In this document: positions 8,584-18,699 of the stretch, in pieces
How positions within the stretch are numbered: the first letter of the stretch is position 1
Layout of the letters: each line of letters begins with the position of its first letter
Assembly (NCBI RefSeq): GCF_012932565.1
Contig: NZ_JABBYJ010000001.1
Location: 186,001-250,000 of the forward strand
Direction of reading: 5' to 3'
Length of the DNA: 64,000 nt
Source: Sneathiella limimaris
GTDB taxonomy: Bacteria; Pseudomonadota; Alphaproteobacteria; Sneathiellales; Sneathiellaceae
The notes under the pieces: generated by a model
Told to the model about the DNA's origin: nothing
Database searches by the model: none
What the model saw: the letters and a program-made list of their open reading frames with translations, nothing else
Translations under genes and position numbers: made by a program

Positions 8584-11500
8584 CTATTCAGCTGAAGCAG
8601 CTAACAAAGCCGCATTTCCACCGGAGGCTGTTGTATCAACACTCAGGCAACGCTCATGCACAAACTCGCGCCAGTCCCGTTGGCTCTCAAGGACTGGGAC
8701 AAGCTTGCCTGGCAATTGAGAAATGACTTTTCGGATGCCCCGAATATGTTCAACGTTATCCGTAGAAAAACAAATTGCATCCAACTCAAGTTTTTGCATT
8801 TCGCCAAGATCTAACAGGTCTGTTTTGCAGAATTCAATTTGCGCAGAAAATTCAGGCTTGTCGGCCATAAGAGTCATTAACTCTTTTGCACCGGCAACAG
8901 TTTCTTGCAGAATAACTGTATTTCCAGTCGCAAGCGCCAAAAGCAGATCCAGATGCCAGTCCTCACCGACAAGAGCAATTCGACCCCTTGGATGCAAGGT
9001 CAGCTGATTACTTTCTCCTGTTGGGCCAGGACAGATTTGGCTAGTTTCTCCATATCCCTGAAGCTTTCTCATTAATTGCTGCTCAAGGTTACTCCGCTCG
9101 CCATGCCATGCCTTTAGCAAAGAGAAGATACCACTGTGCGCCATTTCCAGGGAGGTGGAAGGTGACATGGAACCTGTCTCTTCTGCACTTTTTTGGAATT
9201 TATGCAGGTAAAGCGGACCACCCGCTTTTGGGCCTGTGCCTGAAAGCCCCTCTCCTCCAAAAGGCTGCACTCCCACTACCGCACCAATCTGATTTCGATT
9301 TACATATACATTGCCAACATGTGCCTGTTCCGCAACTTCAGCGACACGCGCATCCACGCGAGTATGAAGTCCCAATGTCAGGCCATAACCTGCTGCATTA
9401 ATGTCAGAAATGACCATTTCTAATTCACCGGCTTTGTATGTCGCCACATGTAAAACGGGACCAAAAATCTCCCGCTCCATGTCTTGAATGCCGTCAACTT
9501 CGATTAACGCGGGTGCGACAAAATATCCTTTCCCCGAAAGCCCTTGTGGAATATCCACCTGCTTTAGAATAGCACCTTTGTTTTTAAAGCTCTCCACATA
9601 AGAGTTGATATTGGCCTGGGCAGCTTCATCAATGACGGGGCCGACATCCGTTGCAAAGCTGCCCGGCTTACCAATGGTAAGTTCATCCATGGCCCCTTTC
9701 AACATCGTCAACAGACGGTCTTTCACGTCTTCCTGCACATAAAGAATCCGTAGCGCTGAACACCGCTGACCAGCACTTTGAAATGCCGAAGCCACTATAT
9801 CCCGAACAGCTTGTTCAGGTAGAGCAGTGCTATCCACCAACATCGCGTTCAAACCACCAGTTTCTGCAATCAATGGCGCGGTCGGCTTAGCCGTTTCGGC
9901 CATGACCTGGTGAATCTTTTGGGCGGTCAGTGTACTTCCAGTGAAGCAAATTCCATCTAGACCTTCTAACTCCGTTAAAGCCTGCCCGGTTTCAACACCA
10001 CCAACCAGTAAATGAAGATTGTCTTTGGGAATCCCTGCCTTATGCATAAGCTCAACAGCAAATCCCCCTATTAGAGGTGTTTGAGGCGCCGGCTTTGCTA
10101 ACACCGTGTTACCAGCGACAAGCGCCGCCACAATCTGTCCTGTAAAAATGGCGAGGGGAAAGTTCCAGGGAGAGATGCATACAAACACCCCACGAGCGGC
10201 CGTGTTTTCAGTCAGCTCTTCTGCACGGTCCGCGTAATACCGGCAAAAATCAACAGCCTCACGAACTTCATTCAAAGCATCAAGCGGGATTTTTGCCGCC
10301 TCTCGGGTTAAGATCGCCATCAATTCAGCGGAATTTTCTTCGTATAAATCTGCTATTTTCCGAAGGACATCCGCTCGAGTTTGAACAGAGGTATTTTCCC
10401 ACTGGACCACCGCTGAGCGCGCCCGTTCATAAGCCTGCTGCACCACATCCCTATCTGCTTCCAAATAACTGCCAACCCTGTCACCGAAATCCGCAGGATT
10501 AAATATTGGCTTCAAATTTTCCGCATCTTTAGTGGTGCCCGCAAGCCAGGTTTTGTCTGAGAAGTGTTGAAGTGATGCCTCATATGCAAATTGAACATCC
10601 GGATTAGAAAAATTTCGGCCCAAAGAATTTTTTCGACCCTCTGGGTAGATATCCAATGGGAGCGGCAAGGTATTTGGTTTGGATTCCAGACCTTTCATTA
10701 AAACTTCAATGGGATCCCTCACGACCTGCCGAGGGGGCACTTTCTCATCAAAGACCTGATTTACAAAGGAACTGTTGGCACCGTTTTCAAGAAGTCGACG
10801 AACTAGATATGCGAGCAAATCCTCATGAATACCAACTGGAGCATATATTCGGCAGCGTGTTTTATTCTTTTGCTTTGCCAAGCCGTGGAGCGCCTCCCCC
10901 ATACCATGCAAACGCTGAAACTCAAAAGCATCAAGATCAGTCGCCATGTTCAGAACACTCATAACCGTATGCGCATTATGCGTGGCAAACTGCGGGTAGA
11001 TCCGGTCCGTCATGGATAATAGCTTTTTTGCACAGGCCATGTAGCTGACATCTGTCGCAGATTTTCGTGTGAAAACTGGATACCCCTCAAGCCCTTCAAC
11101 CTGCGCAACCTTAATCTCGGTATCCCAGTAGGCTCCCTTTACCAATCGGATCATAATTTTCCGATCCAGTTCCGTTGCCAATGAATAGCACCAATCAAGT
11201 ACATAGAACGCGCGTGGCCCGTATGCCTGAACGACAACACCAAACCCATCCCACCCAGCGAGATCTGAGACCGATAAGACCGCCTCGATCACGTCAAGCG
11301 AAAGGTCAAGCCGGTTGGCTTCCTCTGCGTCAATATTGAAACCCATGCCCGCATTTTTAGCTTGCATAGCAAGACTAACCACCCGCGGAACCAGCTCTTT
11401 CATCACCCGCTCTTTATGGCCAAATTCATATCTTGGATGAAGAGCCGATAGTTTTATGGAGATGCCAGGATTATCACGAATATCTTCATTTACCGCAGCT

Positions 11501-12195
11501 TCTGACAATTCAGAAATCGCTCGGGAATAGGCATTAAAATACCGGGTCGCATCTTTTGCAGTCCGGGCTGCTTCGCCGAGCATATCATAGGAGTAGGTAT
11601 ATCCTTTCTCCTCCATACTACGGGCACGCCCCATCGCTTCTTGAATATCCCGGCCAAGAACAAACTGATGCCCTAATGTGCGCATTGCCTGGCCAACTGC
11701 TTTTCGAATAACCGGCTCACCAGCCCTTTTTACGAGTTTACGAACGTTTGTCACAACGTCCCATTTTTCTCGCTCCTCCAAGGAAATTACCTTGCCGGTC
11801 AACATCAATGCCCAGGTAGATACGTTGACCAGTGGAGATGCAGAATGACCCAGATGCTGGCTCCAGTCTGCAGAAGCGATTTTGTCATGAATCAAAACAT
11901 CGATCGTTTCTTCATCAGGAACACGAAGCAAAGCCTCGGCTAGACACATAAGAGCAACCCCTTCCTCAGTGCTTAAACCATATTCGCTGAGGAACGTCTC
12001 CATCATTCCTGGTGTAGACTCTTTTCGGAGTAGACGCACAAATTCTGTAGCTTCGTCAACAATCTCTTCCCGCTGCTCATGCGTGATATCCAGATAATCG
12101 ATCAAGGTCTCCAGATTGCGGCGCTCATCACTGATGTGATGTTCCCGAATAAGTGCCCGAATTCCTGGTAACTTAGATTGCTTTGATTGCAACAT
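8584..12195 (-). CDS. putA: Bifunctional proline dehydrogenase / P5C dehydrogenase
   Basis: 1203-residue PutA converting proline to glutamate via pyrroline-5-carboxylate. The FAD-dependent proline dehydrogenase barrel covers about 180-490 ([59 protein letters not shown]). The aldehyde dehydrogenase part covers about 560-1010, with E778 in LIAETGG and catalytic C812 in SAGQRCSAL. There is no N-terminal ribbon-helix-helix DNA-binding domain, and about 160-190 extra residues follow the dehydrogenase, as in type B PutAs with a C-terminal domain. It is divergent from an Lrp-family gene, the usual PutR arrangement in alphaproteobacteria, so induction by proline through that regulator is likely. Confidence 0.96.
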   Translation of the reverse strand: MLQSKQSKLPGIRALIREHHISDERRNLETLIDYLDITHEQREEIVDEATEFVRLLRKESTPGMMETFLSEYGLSTEEGVALMCLAEALLRVPDEETIDVLIHDKIASADWSQHLGHSASPLVNVSTWALMLTGKVISLEEREKWDVVTNVRKLVKRAGEPVIRKAVGQAMRTLGHQFVLGRDIQEAMGRARSMEEKGYTYSYDMLGEAARTAKDATRYFNAYSRAISELSEAAVNEDIRDNPGISIKLSALHPRYEFGHKERVMKELVPRVVSLAMQAKNAGMGFNIDAEEANRLDLSLDVIEAVLSVSDLAGWDGFGVVVQAYGPRAFYVLDWCYSLATELDRKIMIRLVKGAYWDTEIKVAQVEGLEGYPVFTRKSATDVSYMACAKKLLSMTDRIYPQFATHNAHTVMSVLNMATDLDAFEFQRLHGMGEALHGLAKQKNKTRCRIYAPVGIHEDLLAYLVRRLLENGANSSFVNQVFDEKVPPRQVVRDPIEVLMKGLESKPNTLPLPLDIYPEGRKNSLGRNFSNPDVQFAYEASLQHFSDKTWLAGTTKDAENLKPIFNPADFGDRVGSYLEADRDVVQQAYERARSAVVQWENTSVQTRADVLRKIADLYEENSAELMAILTREAAKIPLDALNEVREAVDFCRYYADRAEELTENTAARGVFVCISPWNFPLAIFTGQIVAALVAGNTVLAKPAPQTPLIGGFAVELMHKAGIPKDNLHLLVGGVETGQALTELEGLDGICFTGSTLTAQKIHQVMAETAKPTAPLIAETGGLNAMLVDSTALPEQAVRDIVASAFQSAGQRCSALRILYVQEDVKDRLLTMLKGAMDELTIGKPGSFATDVGPVIDEAAQANINSYVESFKNKGAILKQVDIPQGLSGKGYFVAPALIEVDGIQDMEREIFGPVLHVATYKAGELEMVISDINAAGYGLTLGLHTRVDARVAEVAEQAHVGNVYVNRNQIGAVVGVQPFGGEGLSGTGPKAGGPLYLHKFQKSAEETGSMSPSTSLEMAHSGIFSLLKAWHGERSNLEQQLMRKLQGYGETSQICPGPTGESNQLTLHPRGRIALVGEDWHLDLLLALATGNTVILQETVAGAKELMTLMADKPEFSAQIEFCKTDLLDLGEMQKLELDAICFSTDNVEHIRGIRKVISQLPGKLVPVLESQRDWREFVHERCLSVDTTASGGNAALLAASAE

Positions 12196-12280
12196 GGCTG
12201 CCTACCCTATGTAATTCCCATATTAATGAGTTAGGGCGATAGAATACGCTTTTCCAAGAAGGAAATTTTACCGTAATTTC

Positions 12281-12301
12281 GTATAATTTGATAAATTGTA
12301 C
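12281..12301. promoter_or_regulatory. Near-perfect inverted repeat, candidate PutR operator
   Basis: GTATAATTT and AAATTGTAC are inverted around GAT with a single mismatch, in the AT-rich 162-bp region between putA and the Lrp-type gene. Lrp/PutR proteins bind AT-rich imperfect palindromes in such divergent promoters. The assignment is by position and symmetry only. Confidence 0.5.
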
Positions 12302-12357
12302 TTTTATTTATATAAATTAAGGACGATTTGACCAAAGAATAATGATAGTATAGTCCT

Positions 12358-12819
12358 ATGGACAAGATTGATCGAAAAATTTTAAAAATACTTCAGGAAG
12401 ATGCCCGCATTACAATGACGGAACTGGCCAATAGGGTCGGGCTGACAAAGACACCGTGCATTGAACGGATCAAACGTCTGGAAAAAAGCAAAATCATTCG
12501 CAAATATATCGCTGCATTAAACCCAGATACTTTGGATGCTGGGCATATTGCTTTTGTTCAGGTAACGCTCAGTGACACGACAACACAAGCTTTGCAGGAA
12601 TTTAATCTGGCAGTTCAGAAAAATCCAAAAATTCAGTCCTGCCATATGATTGCAGGTAACTTCGATTATCTGTTGAAAGTTCGAACCAAAGATATCAATG
12701 AATATCGCCAATTCCTGGGGACGACAATCGCACAACTTCCAAAGGTTCAGCAAACAAGTACATTTACTGTCATGGAGACTGTCGTCGATCAGGTGACTTT
12801 CGAAGTCCCCGTGGAATAA
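12358..12819 (+). CDS. putR: Lrp/AsnC family regulator, likely proline-responsive PutR
   Basis: 153-residue Lrp-type regulator. An N-terminal helix-turn-helix (MDKIDRKILKILQEDARITM ... LANRVGLTKTPCIERIKRLE, residues 1-45) is followed by the AsnC/RAM ligand-binding domain (about 65-150; HMIAGNFDYLLKVRT is the typical core). The gene is divergent from putA, as for PutR of Agrobacterium and Rhodobacter, which activates putA with proline. Overall length is normal. It ends 10 bases before the convergent SLC13 gene. Confidence 0.88.
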   Translation: MDKIDRKILKILQEDARITMTELANRVGLTKTPCIERIKRLEKSKIIRKYIAALNPDTLDAGHIAFVQVTLSDTTTQALQEFNLAVQKNPKIQSCHMIAGNFDYLLKVRTKDINEYRQFLGTTIAQLPKVQQTSTFTVMETVVDQVTFEVPVE

Positions 12820-12829
12820 GCAGTTACAC

Positions 12830-14605
12830 CTATAGTGGCCAGAAAATCAGAATTGTTGGTACGGATATGGCGACGATGAGTATTTCCAGCGGAAGCCCCA
12901 TCCGCCAATAATCACCAAACTTATATCCACCCGGCCCCATGATCAGAGTGTTGTTTTTATGCCCTATTGGCGTAAGAAATGCACAAGAAGCCGCAACAGC
13001 AACCGCCATCAAAAAAGGGTCGGGATTTACATTGAGTTTACTGGCAACTTCCACTGCTATCGGCGCACCAACAACCGCTGTTGCGGTATTATTGAGAACA
13101 TCCGACAAAGTCATGATGACAATCATCAACACCGTTAAGACCACCATCACCGGCAAGCCTTCAGTCAGTCCGACAAGCTGGCTAGCAATTAATTCTGTGC
13201 CACCAGACTGTTCCAAAGCTGTCCCAAGCGGGATCATCGAGCCCAATAGAACGATCACCGGCCATTCAACTTGATGATAAACCTCCTGAAGCGGCACAAT
13301 TTCAAGAAGAACATAAGCCGCAACAACAATAGCAAGCGCGACAGCCAGATATAACCACCCGAAACTGGCCGCAAGGATTGCTGCTGAGAAAACGCCAATA
13401 GCAAGACCTGCCCTCTTGTATTGCGTTACGGAAAGTCCACGTTCCGCCAATGGCAGAACGCCCAACCAATTTGCAACCCCTTCTAAACGCTCCGAAGGCC
13501 CCAAGAGCAAAAGAATATCTCCTGCTTCAATTTGCAGCCGCCGTACTCGCTCCCGAAACCGGGTTCCTTCTCTGGAAACGCCCAACAAAGTAACCCCATG
13601 CCTCAAAAGCAATTTTAGAGAGAGAGCAGAGCGCCCCTCGATCAATGCATTTTGCGGCACCACAACTTCCATTAAGGACATACCGCCAGAGGCAACCTTC
13701 TCATGACGCTTTTCACCCGCAAATTCGAGCTTCAACGCACCCCGAAACTGATCCAACTCCTGAGGCCCGGCTTCCAGGATAAGGACATCGCCAGCCTGAA
13801 TTTCAATATGACGCGCATATCCTGAAAATCGACGTTTCTGGCGCACTAGGCCAATTATGGAAACATCAGCGTCTTCAGCTTGACTATCCAACTCCCGCAC
13901 TTTCAAGCCGACAGCTGATGATCCTTCCGGAACCACCAACTCAGCAATATAATCCTCCAGCTCCATCAACTCGCTACCAGGATCTTTACCGCTATCTTTT
14001 CGGGGAATTAGCTTCCAGCCAAACAGGGCGACGAAAGCGATACCGATAACAGAACATGTAAGCCCTACAGGTGCGAAATCGAACATCCCGTAGGCTTCAC
14101 CCAGCGCTTGCTCCCGATAAGACGCTATAATAATATTGGGTGGTGTCCCAATAAGCGTAATCATGCCGCCCAAAATTGTCGCGAAAGCCAAAGGCATCAA
14201 AGTAATGCGGGGACTTCTTTCCTTCTTTTTCGCCGCCTGTAAATCCACGGGCATCAAAAGAGCTAACGCAGCCACATTGTTCATGAACGCCGACAAAATG
14301 GCTCCAATCCCGCTCATTGCAGAAATATGCCTTGAGAGTTTCAGGTCCATTGCCGTTACTTTTCGGGTGATAATGTCAATAGCGCCGGAATTCACCAACC
14401 CACGTGAAACGATGAGCACCAATCCCACAATAATCGTTGCTGGATGGCCAAAACCCGAAAATGCATCTTCTGTTGGAACAACACCCAAGACAAGCGCGAT
14501 TATAAGGGCAATAAAAGCAACCAAATCATATCGCCACCGGCCCCAGAGCAGGAAAACAAAAACCACCGCAAACAGCGAAAACAAAATGATCTGGTCTGTC
14601 GACAT
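12830..14605 (-). CDS. SLC13/DASS family anion permease with two TrkA-C domains
   Basis: 591-residue inner-membrane transporter. Several N-terminal membrane helices are followed by two soluble RCK_C (TrkA-C) domains, about residues 205-285 (ELVVPEGSSAVGLKVRELD ... AGDVLILEAGP) and 305-390 (VVPQNALIEGRSALSLKLLL ... AGDILLLLGPS), then a second block of membrane helices including NNTATAVVGAPIA and TPIGHKNN. This is the architecture of sodium/sulfate- or dicarboxylate-type symporters; the substrate is not resolved. GAGGTC lies 5 bases before the ATG. It starts 25 bases after the NTF2-like gene and may be read from the zur-znu promoter or its own. Confidence 0.9.
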   Translation of the reverse strand: MSTDQIILFSLFAVVFVFLLWGRWRYDLVAFIALIIALVLGVVPTEDAFSGFGHPATIIVGLVLIVSRGLVNSGAIDIITRKVTAMDLKLSRHISAMSGIGAILSAFMNNVAALALLMPVDLQAAKKKERSPRITLMPLAFATILGGMITLIGTPPNIIIASYREQALGEAYGMFDFAPVGLTCSVIGIAFVALFGWKLIPRKDSGKDPGSELMELEDYIAELVVPEGSSAVGLKVRELDSQAEDADVSIIGLVRQKRRFSGYARHIEIQAGDVLILEAGPQELDQFRGALKLEFAGEKRHEKVASGGMSLMEVVVPQNALIEGRSALSLKLLLRHGVTLLGVSREGTRFRERVRRLQIEAGDILLLLGPSERLEGVANWLGVLPLAERGLSVTQYKRAGLAIGVFSAAILAASFGWLYLAVALAIVVAAYVLLEIVPLQEVYHQVEWPVIVLLGSMIPLGTALEQSGGTELIASQLVGLTEGLPVMVVLTVLMIVIMTLSDVLNNTATAVVGAPIAVEVASKLNVNPDPFLMAVAVAASCAFLTPIGHKNNTLIMGPGGYKFGDYWRMGLPLEILIVAISVPTILIFWPL

Positions 14606-14630
14606 ATCTGACCTCAGCTATCGAGATATA

Positions 14631-15029
14631 TTAAGAAGCAGCTTGAAACTGCTCCAGCATGGCTTTCATTTTCGCATGTAAAAGATTGATGGCTTTTAAA
14701 GGCCTGACCATCACTTTAAAATCAGTAATAAGACCTTGATCGTCGCACGTAATCATATCAACGCCATTGATTTCAATACCGTCGATCTCTGTTTGAAACT
14801 CCAGCACAGCGTGATTGCCATCAACAACCTCCCTCAGGTATTTAAAGTTTTCACCGCCCAAGACCTGAAAAGCAGCCCCTAAATACATTTGAGTTAGTTT
14901 CTGACCTTGCTGAGGAGTGTGGACGACTGGCGAATGAAAAATAGCGTCTTCATGCAACAGCTCTTTTAACCCCCGAACATCTTTGGTCTCGAGCAAGCCA
15001 TGCCATTTTTCTAAAGTTTCATTGATCAT
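14631..15029 (-). CDS. NTF2-like / SnoaL-type protein
   Basis: 132-residue single-domain protein of the NTF2-like cone fold: an N-terminal helix with MINETLEKWHGLLETKDVRG, a short HEDAIFHSP strand (residues about 27-35), and alternating strands (HAVLEFQTEIDGIEINGVDM, LITDFKVMVRP). Members are cyclases, isomerases or simple ligand-binding proteins; this one resembles the general SnoaL-like group without a diagnostic catalytic set. Start 15029 is chosen for the AAGGGAG ribosome-binding site about 6 bases upstream. It lies 40 bases after znuB and 25 bases before the SLC13 gene on the same strand. Confidence 0.75.
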   Translation of the reverse strand: MINETLEKWHGLLETKDVRGLKELLHEDAIFHSPVVHTPQQGQKLTQMYLGAAFQVLGGENFKYLREVVDGNHAVLEFQTEIDGIEINGVDMITCDDQGLITDFKVMVRPLKAINLLHAKMKAMLEQFQAAS

Positions 15030-15069
15030 TTTATTCTCCCTTTCCCGGGAGCTTATCGAAGCATACAAT

Positions 15070-15894
15070 TCAAGTAAACAAATCTCGGCGTCGTTGTTTC
15101 ACTTGCCTTATCAGAACGGCTACAGGCGCAATAATGATAAAAATGGCTGTTGCAGATGTAACAATAGAGGGCCCTGTCGGTGTATCAAAACTAGCAGATC
15201 CAATTATGCCTGCCATGACTGAAACTAATCCAATTAATGAAGCAAACACAGCCATCATTTCAGGGCTTCGGACCAGCTGACGAGACGTCGCAGCAGGGAT
15301 AATTAGCAGTGAGGTAATCAACAAAATACCGACAATCCGGATAGAAACCGCTACAACAATGGTCATCAACATGACCAATATTAAGTTGACCCAAAATGTT
15401 TTCACGCCTTCTGCCCGTGCGAGATCCTCATGCAACGTCATTAATGTCAGAGACACCCAATTGAAGAGCAAAAAAGCCACAACCAGTATTCCACCACCAT
15501 ATATCCAATAGATGTCCGTTAGGGTAACCGTCAAAATGTCACCAAACAAATAGGCGTGCAGATCAAATTGCCGATTTTCAACAAAACTCAAGACCACCAT
15601 CCCGATGGACAAAGCCGCATGCGCCAAAATACCGAGGAGGGTATCCGTCGCCAGAAGTTTAGTTTGCTGCAGAGACAACAATAACAACGCAAAAAGACCA
15701 CAGGTTACCATCGTCCCAACATTGTTGCTCAAACCCAGCAGTAGCCCAAGCGCCACTCCCAAAAGAGCACTGTGCGCAAGACTGTCGCCAAAGTAAGCCA
15801 TCCGCCGCCACACAACAAAGCATCCAAGCGGGCCTGCAACCACGGCAATACCTGCGCCTGCAATAAGCGCACGTGTTAGAAAATCATCCAGCAT
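15070..15894 (-). CDS. znuB: Zinc ABC transporter permease ZnuB
   Basis: 274-residue ABC-3 family permease with about eight membrane helices starting at LIAGAGIAVVAGPLGCFVVW. WRRMAYFGDSLAHSALLGVA (residues about 29-48) is the conserved ABC-3 cytoplasmic motif. It forms the transmembrane channel with ZnuC for high-affinity zinc (possibly manganese) uptake. The start overlaps the 3' end of znuC by 11 bases, so translation is coupled. The substrate-binding protein ZnuA is not in this window. Confidence 0.9.
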   Translation of the reverse strand: MLDDFLTRALIAGAGIAVVAGPLGCFVVWRRMAYFGDSLAHSALLGVALGLLLGLSNNVGTMVTCGLFALLLLSLQQTKLLATDTLLGILAHAALSIGMVVLSFVENRQFDLHAYLFGDILTVTLTDIYWIYGGGILVVAFLLFNWVSLTLMTLHEDLARAEGVKTFWVNLILVMLMTIVVAVSIRIVGILLITSLLIIPAATSRQLVRSPEMMAVFASLIGLVSVMAGIIGSASFDTPTGPSIVTSATAIFIIIAPVAVLIRQVKQRRRDLFT

Positions 15895-16681
15895 TATGGA
15901 GGTGATCCTTTTGAGTATCTTTGTCTAACTGGAGATGATTTCCATGTATGTGCTTATGATCGTGTACATGCCCATGATCATGGTGGTGGTAGCTTGCCAT
16001 CATATTCGCAAGATCCTCGCCAAAAAGAGAGACAAAGGCTGGATCCTTGGCAACCGAGCTTGGCTCTCCGTAACAACAAACCTCCCCGGACAGGCAAAGC
16101 ACATTGCGCGTTGCGGACATCACAAGATGCAAATCATGGGACACCATCAGGACACTAATCCCTTGCTCGCGGTAGATCTTCTCTATGAGTTTGTAGAAAA
16201 AAAGCTGGCCCTGCACATCCAAATTTTGTGCAGGTTCGTCCAAGACTAATAGATTTGGCTTATTCAATAATGCTCTGGCCAGCAACACACGCTGCAATTC
16301 ACCACCAGACAAAACAGAAAGAGGACTATTCAGAAATTGACCAATGTTGGTCTCTTCAATAACAGCCTGCTGCTCCTTGCGAGAAGCAAAAGTTCTCAGA
16401 TTCAAAAAGCGCTTCACTGATATAGGGATAGAATTATCTGCGATCAGACGCTGAGGAACATAGCCCACCTTCAAATCGTCTGCCCGGGTAACTTTTCCGC
16501 GGTCTGGAGCATAAAACCCCATCATGCATTTCAACAACATAGATTTACCAGCACCATTTGGCCCGATTATGGTGATGAAATCGTTGCGACCTATGGTGAG
16601 GGAAACGTCGTTCAAGACGGCTCTTCCATCCCGGAAAACCTGAATATTTTCCGCAGTTATGAGATTTGACATATTATCCAC
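15884..16681 (-). CDS. znuC: Zinc ABC transporter ATP-binding protein ZnuC
   Basis: 265-residue ABC ATPase. Walker A GPNGAGKSMLL (about 39-49), signature LSGGELQRVLLARAL (about 118-132), Walker B LLVLDEPAQNLD and the switch histidine in VSHDLH are all present. The C-terminus is unusual: after residue 230 it carries a tail with twelve histidines (including YHHHDHGHVHDHKHIHG), probably able to bind zinc. The annotated start is GTG 16681, one base after the zur stop; ATG 16672 (MSNLITAENIQ) is an alternative. It couples ATP hydrolysis to ZnuB; controlled by Zur from the candidate box upstream of zur. Confidence 0.92.
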   Translation of the reverse strand: MDNMSNLITAENIQVFRDGRAVLNDVSLTIGRNDFITIIGPNGAGKSMLLKCMMGFYAPDRGKVTRADDLKVGYVPQRLIADNSIPISVKRFLNLRTFASRKEQQAVIEETNIGQFLNSPLSVLSGGELQRVLLARALLNKPNLLVLDEPAQNLDVQGQLFFYKLIEKIYREQGISVLMVSHDLHLVMSATRNVLCLSGEVCCYGEPSSVAKDPAFVSLFGEDLANMMASYHHHDHGHVHDHKHIHGNHLQLDKDTQKDHLHNAG

Positions 16682-17143
16682 TCACTCCGCCGACCGACAG
16701 TCCTGGCAGATACCCTCAATCTCAACTGTTGTATGGTGAGGCAGAAAACCTTGTTTCTTCACCATATCCCTCAGAGCATCCGCCACTTCTCCAGCACAAC
16801 ATTCCTGAACTTCCTTACAGTTGTCACAAATTAAAAAAAAGCAGTCACGGTGCTTTAAAGGGTGACTACAACCAACATAAGCGTTCAGACTATTGATTTT
16901 GTGAACCAATCCATTTTCTTGCAGAAATTCCAGCGCTCGATAGACGGTAGGTGGCTTAGCACTATAGTCTTCTCCAAGCCTATCCAAAAGATCATAGGCT
17001 TTTACCGAACCATGATTTTCCCATACAAGCTCCAGTACGTGCCGCCTCAGATCAGTAAATCGTAATCCCCGTTCTTCACAAATATCTGTCGCAGTCTGGA
17101 TAGCGTCTTTGATGCAGTGGGCATGCTCATGACGTTGATACAT
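16682..17143 (-). CDS. zur: Fur-family zinc uptake regulator Zur
   Basis: 153-residue Fur-family protein. The winged helix has FTDLRRHVLELVWENHGSVK and PPTVYRALEFLQENGLVHKI; the dimerisation/metal domain has HRDCFFLICDNCKEVQECC (a CxxC structural zinc pair) and GICQDC near the end (second CxxC). Being first in an operon with znuC and znuB identifies it as Zur rather than Fur. ATG 17143 is chosen because GAGG lies 8 bases before it; an in-frame GTG at 17152 would sit on that site. A near-ideal palindrome at 17164-17186 lies just upstream, implying autorepression with zinc. Confidence 0.9.
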   Translation of the reverse strand: MYQRHEHAHCIKDAIQTATDICEERGLRFTDLRRHVLELVWENHGSVKAYDLLDRLGEDYSAKPPTVYRALEFLQENGLVHKINSLNAYVGCSHPLKHRDCFFLICDNCKEVQECCAGEVADALRDMVKKQGFLPHHTTVEIEGICQDCRSAE

Positions 17144-17163
17144 TGATATCACCTCAACTTAAT

Positions 17164-17186
17164 TTAATGTTATGTTATTACATTAA
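17164..17186. promoter_or_regulatory. Candidate Zur box
   Basis: TTAATGT and ACATTAA form perfect 7-base arms around TATGTTATT, 21 bases upstream of the zur start codon. The AATGTTATGTTATTACATT core is close to the GTTATnnTATAAC-like palindromes bound by proteobacterial Zur. It is the only operator-like sequence in the gap between zur and the MscS gene. Confidence 0.65.
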
Positions 17187-17211
17187 TAAGGGAGGGTAAA
17201 TACTAAACGGC

Positions 17212-18549
17212 CTAGTTCTTCTCGAGGGGAGCAGCTTGATCATTTGGAATGGCTGCGCCCAAAGCCTGCGGATGATTGCTCTCAACCATCTCAACGCGAA
17301 TATCTCTCTGCGGAAAGGGAATATCTACGTTATGTTCTTTGAACGCCTTCCAGATTTCAACAAGAACCGCGCTGGTTACATTTGCACAGCCTTGCTCAGG
17401 ATCTGCGATCCAAAAGCGAAGCTCTAAATCAATGGCGTTATCACCGAAACCACGCATCAAGCATCTGGGAGCGGGATTTTTCAAAACTCGATCAACTGTG
17501 ACCGCAACTTCCTCTACGATTTTAATCACTTCCGGGATATCGGAAGAGTAGGCAACTCCTATCGGAGCCTTAAGTCGAATATTTTTGGAACTATAGGACC
17601 AATTGATAACCTGCTGAGTGATCAAATCCTCGTTAGGGATCAAATATTCCGAAGCGTCACGGGTAATGACCGACGCATATCGTGCGCCCATCGAATGGAC
17701 CCTACCATATGACTCTCCAACCTCGATAACATCGCCAGGCTTGATGCTTCTATCCAGCAATAGAATCACACCACTAATTAAGTTGGAGACCACTTTCTGC
17801 AAACCAAAACCGATACCAACACCGAGCGCACCACTGAAGACCGCGAAAGCTGTGATATTAATTCCTGAATTAGACAACACGATCAATATAGCCGCAGCTA
17901 TCAGGCCAACACGGATCAGCTTGGCAAGCAACACCTGCACAGAGGGTGTTAAAGCGCTAGTCTTTTGAATTCGGGCTTCCGCAAATTTTGAAAGACCCAA
18001 AGAAATCCAAAAGACAATAATCGCAGCAACTAACCCTTTAGCGATTTTCAGCATGGAGATATTGGCTTCGCCAAAGCTGAAAGACATACTGTCTAAAAAC
18101 TCAAGTGTTGGGGTCAAGAAACCCAAGATGTTAAGTGCGGCAATTGTCCATATACAGAAGGCAACGAGGCGCGCCCAGGCCGTATTCTGCATAAGACGTG
18201 TTAAAATCTGAATGAAGACCCAGGCACTCAGCAGGGAACAAGTTACACTTAACAGATAAGACGGATGTCCCGCCCCCTGAATAGCCGCCAAGACTAAAAA
18301 CTGGATTGTAAGCCAAAGCAGCGGCAAAGAAACAGATTGAAGTACCGGTGAGATACGCCCCATCAAAGGCAGCTTTACTTTTTGGGCAGCAGACCGAACA
18401 GCTTCCAATACACGTGGACGTAAGAAGCGGGCGATCAGGTAACCAAGTACAACAGCTATAAATTGTACTGCAAATTCAATGGTCAGAATTGCTGTTTGGA
18501 TAAAGACCCATAAATTTTGGGCCCGCTCAATTAGTTCAGCTTCAGTCAT
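17212..18549 (-). CDS. MscS family mechanosensitive ion channel
   Basis: 445-residue membrane protein. Six or more hydrophobic segments occupy about residues 15-245; the last is the pore-lining MscS helix (FAVFSGALGVGIGFGLQKVV, about 235-255, with the Gly/Ala-rich packing), followed by the beta domain (NLISGVILLLDRSIKPGDVI) and a C-terminal alpha/beta domain. It opens on membrane tension to release solutes in hypo-osmotic shock. The protein is longer than E. coli MscS because of extra N-terminal helices. No clear ribosome-binding site precedes the ATG. It ends 26 bases beyond the Zur box and is transcribed separately from zur. Confidence 0.92.
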   Translation of the reverse strand: MTEAELIERAQNLWVFIQTAILTIEFAVQFIAVVLGYLIARFLRPRVLEAVRSAAQKVKLPLMGRISPVLQSVSLPLLWLTIQFLVLAAIQGAGHPSYLLSVTCSLLSAWVFIQILTRLMQNTAWARLVAFCIWTIAALNILGFLTPTLEFLDSMSFSFGEANISMLKIAKGLVAAIIVFWISLGLSKFAEARIQKTSALTPSVQVLLAKLIRVGLIAAAILIVLSNSGINITAFAVFSGALGVGIGFGLQKVVSNLISGVILLLDRSIKPGDVIEVGESYGRVHSMGARYASVITRDASEYLIPNEDLITQQVINWSYSSKNIRLKAPIGVAYSSDIPEVIKIVEEVAVTVDRVLKNPAPRCLMRGFGDNAIDLELRFWIADPEQGCANVTSAVLVEIWKAFKEHNVDIPFPQRDIRVEMVESNHPQALGAAIPNDQAAPLEKN

Positions 18550-18666
18550 GAGGACAATGGTAAACCCATTGAAGAAGAAAACAAAGTAATTACGGGTCAG
18601 TTCATCTGCCCATAAAGATAAAGAATCTTATTGCATCACAAACATTTAGATGAAATAATTTTTAAA

Positions 18667-18686
18667 ATTTTCATTTTTGTGAAAAT
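18667..18686. promoter_or_regulatory. Perfect 7-bp inverted repeat before the XRE-cupin gene
   Basis: ATTTTCA and TGAAAAT flank a 6-base spacer and end 13 bases before the start codon at 18700. It lies where an autoregulatory operator would block the ribosome-binding region or promoter. The surrounding DNA is AT-rich, so some symmetry by chance is possible. Confidence 0.45.
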
Positions 18687-18699
18687 ATCGGTTAGAAAT

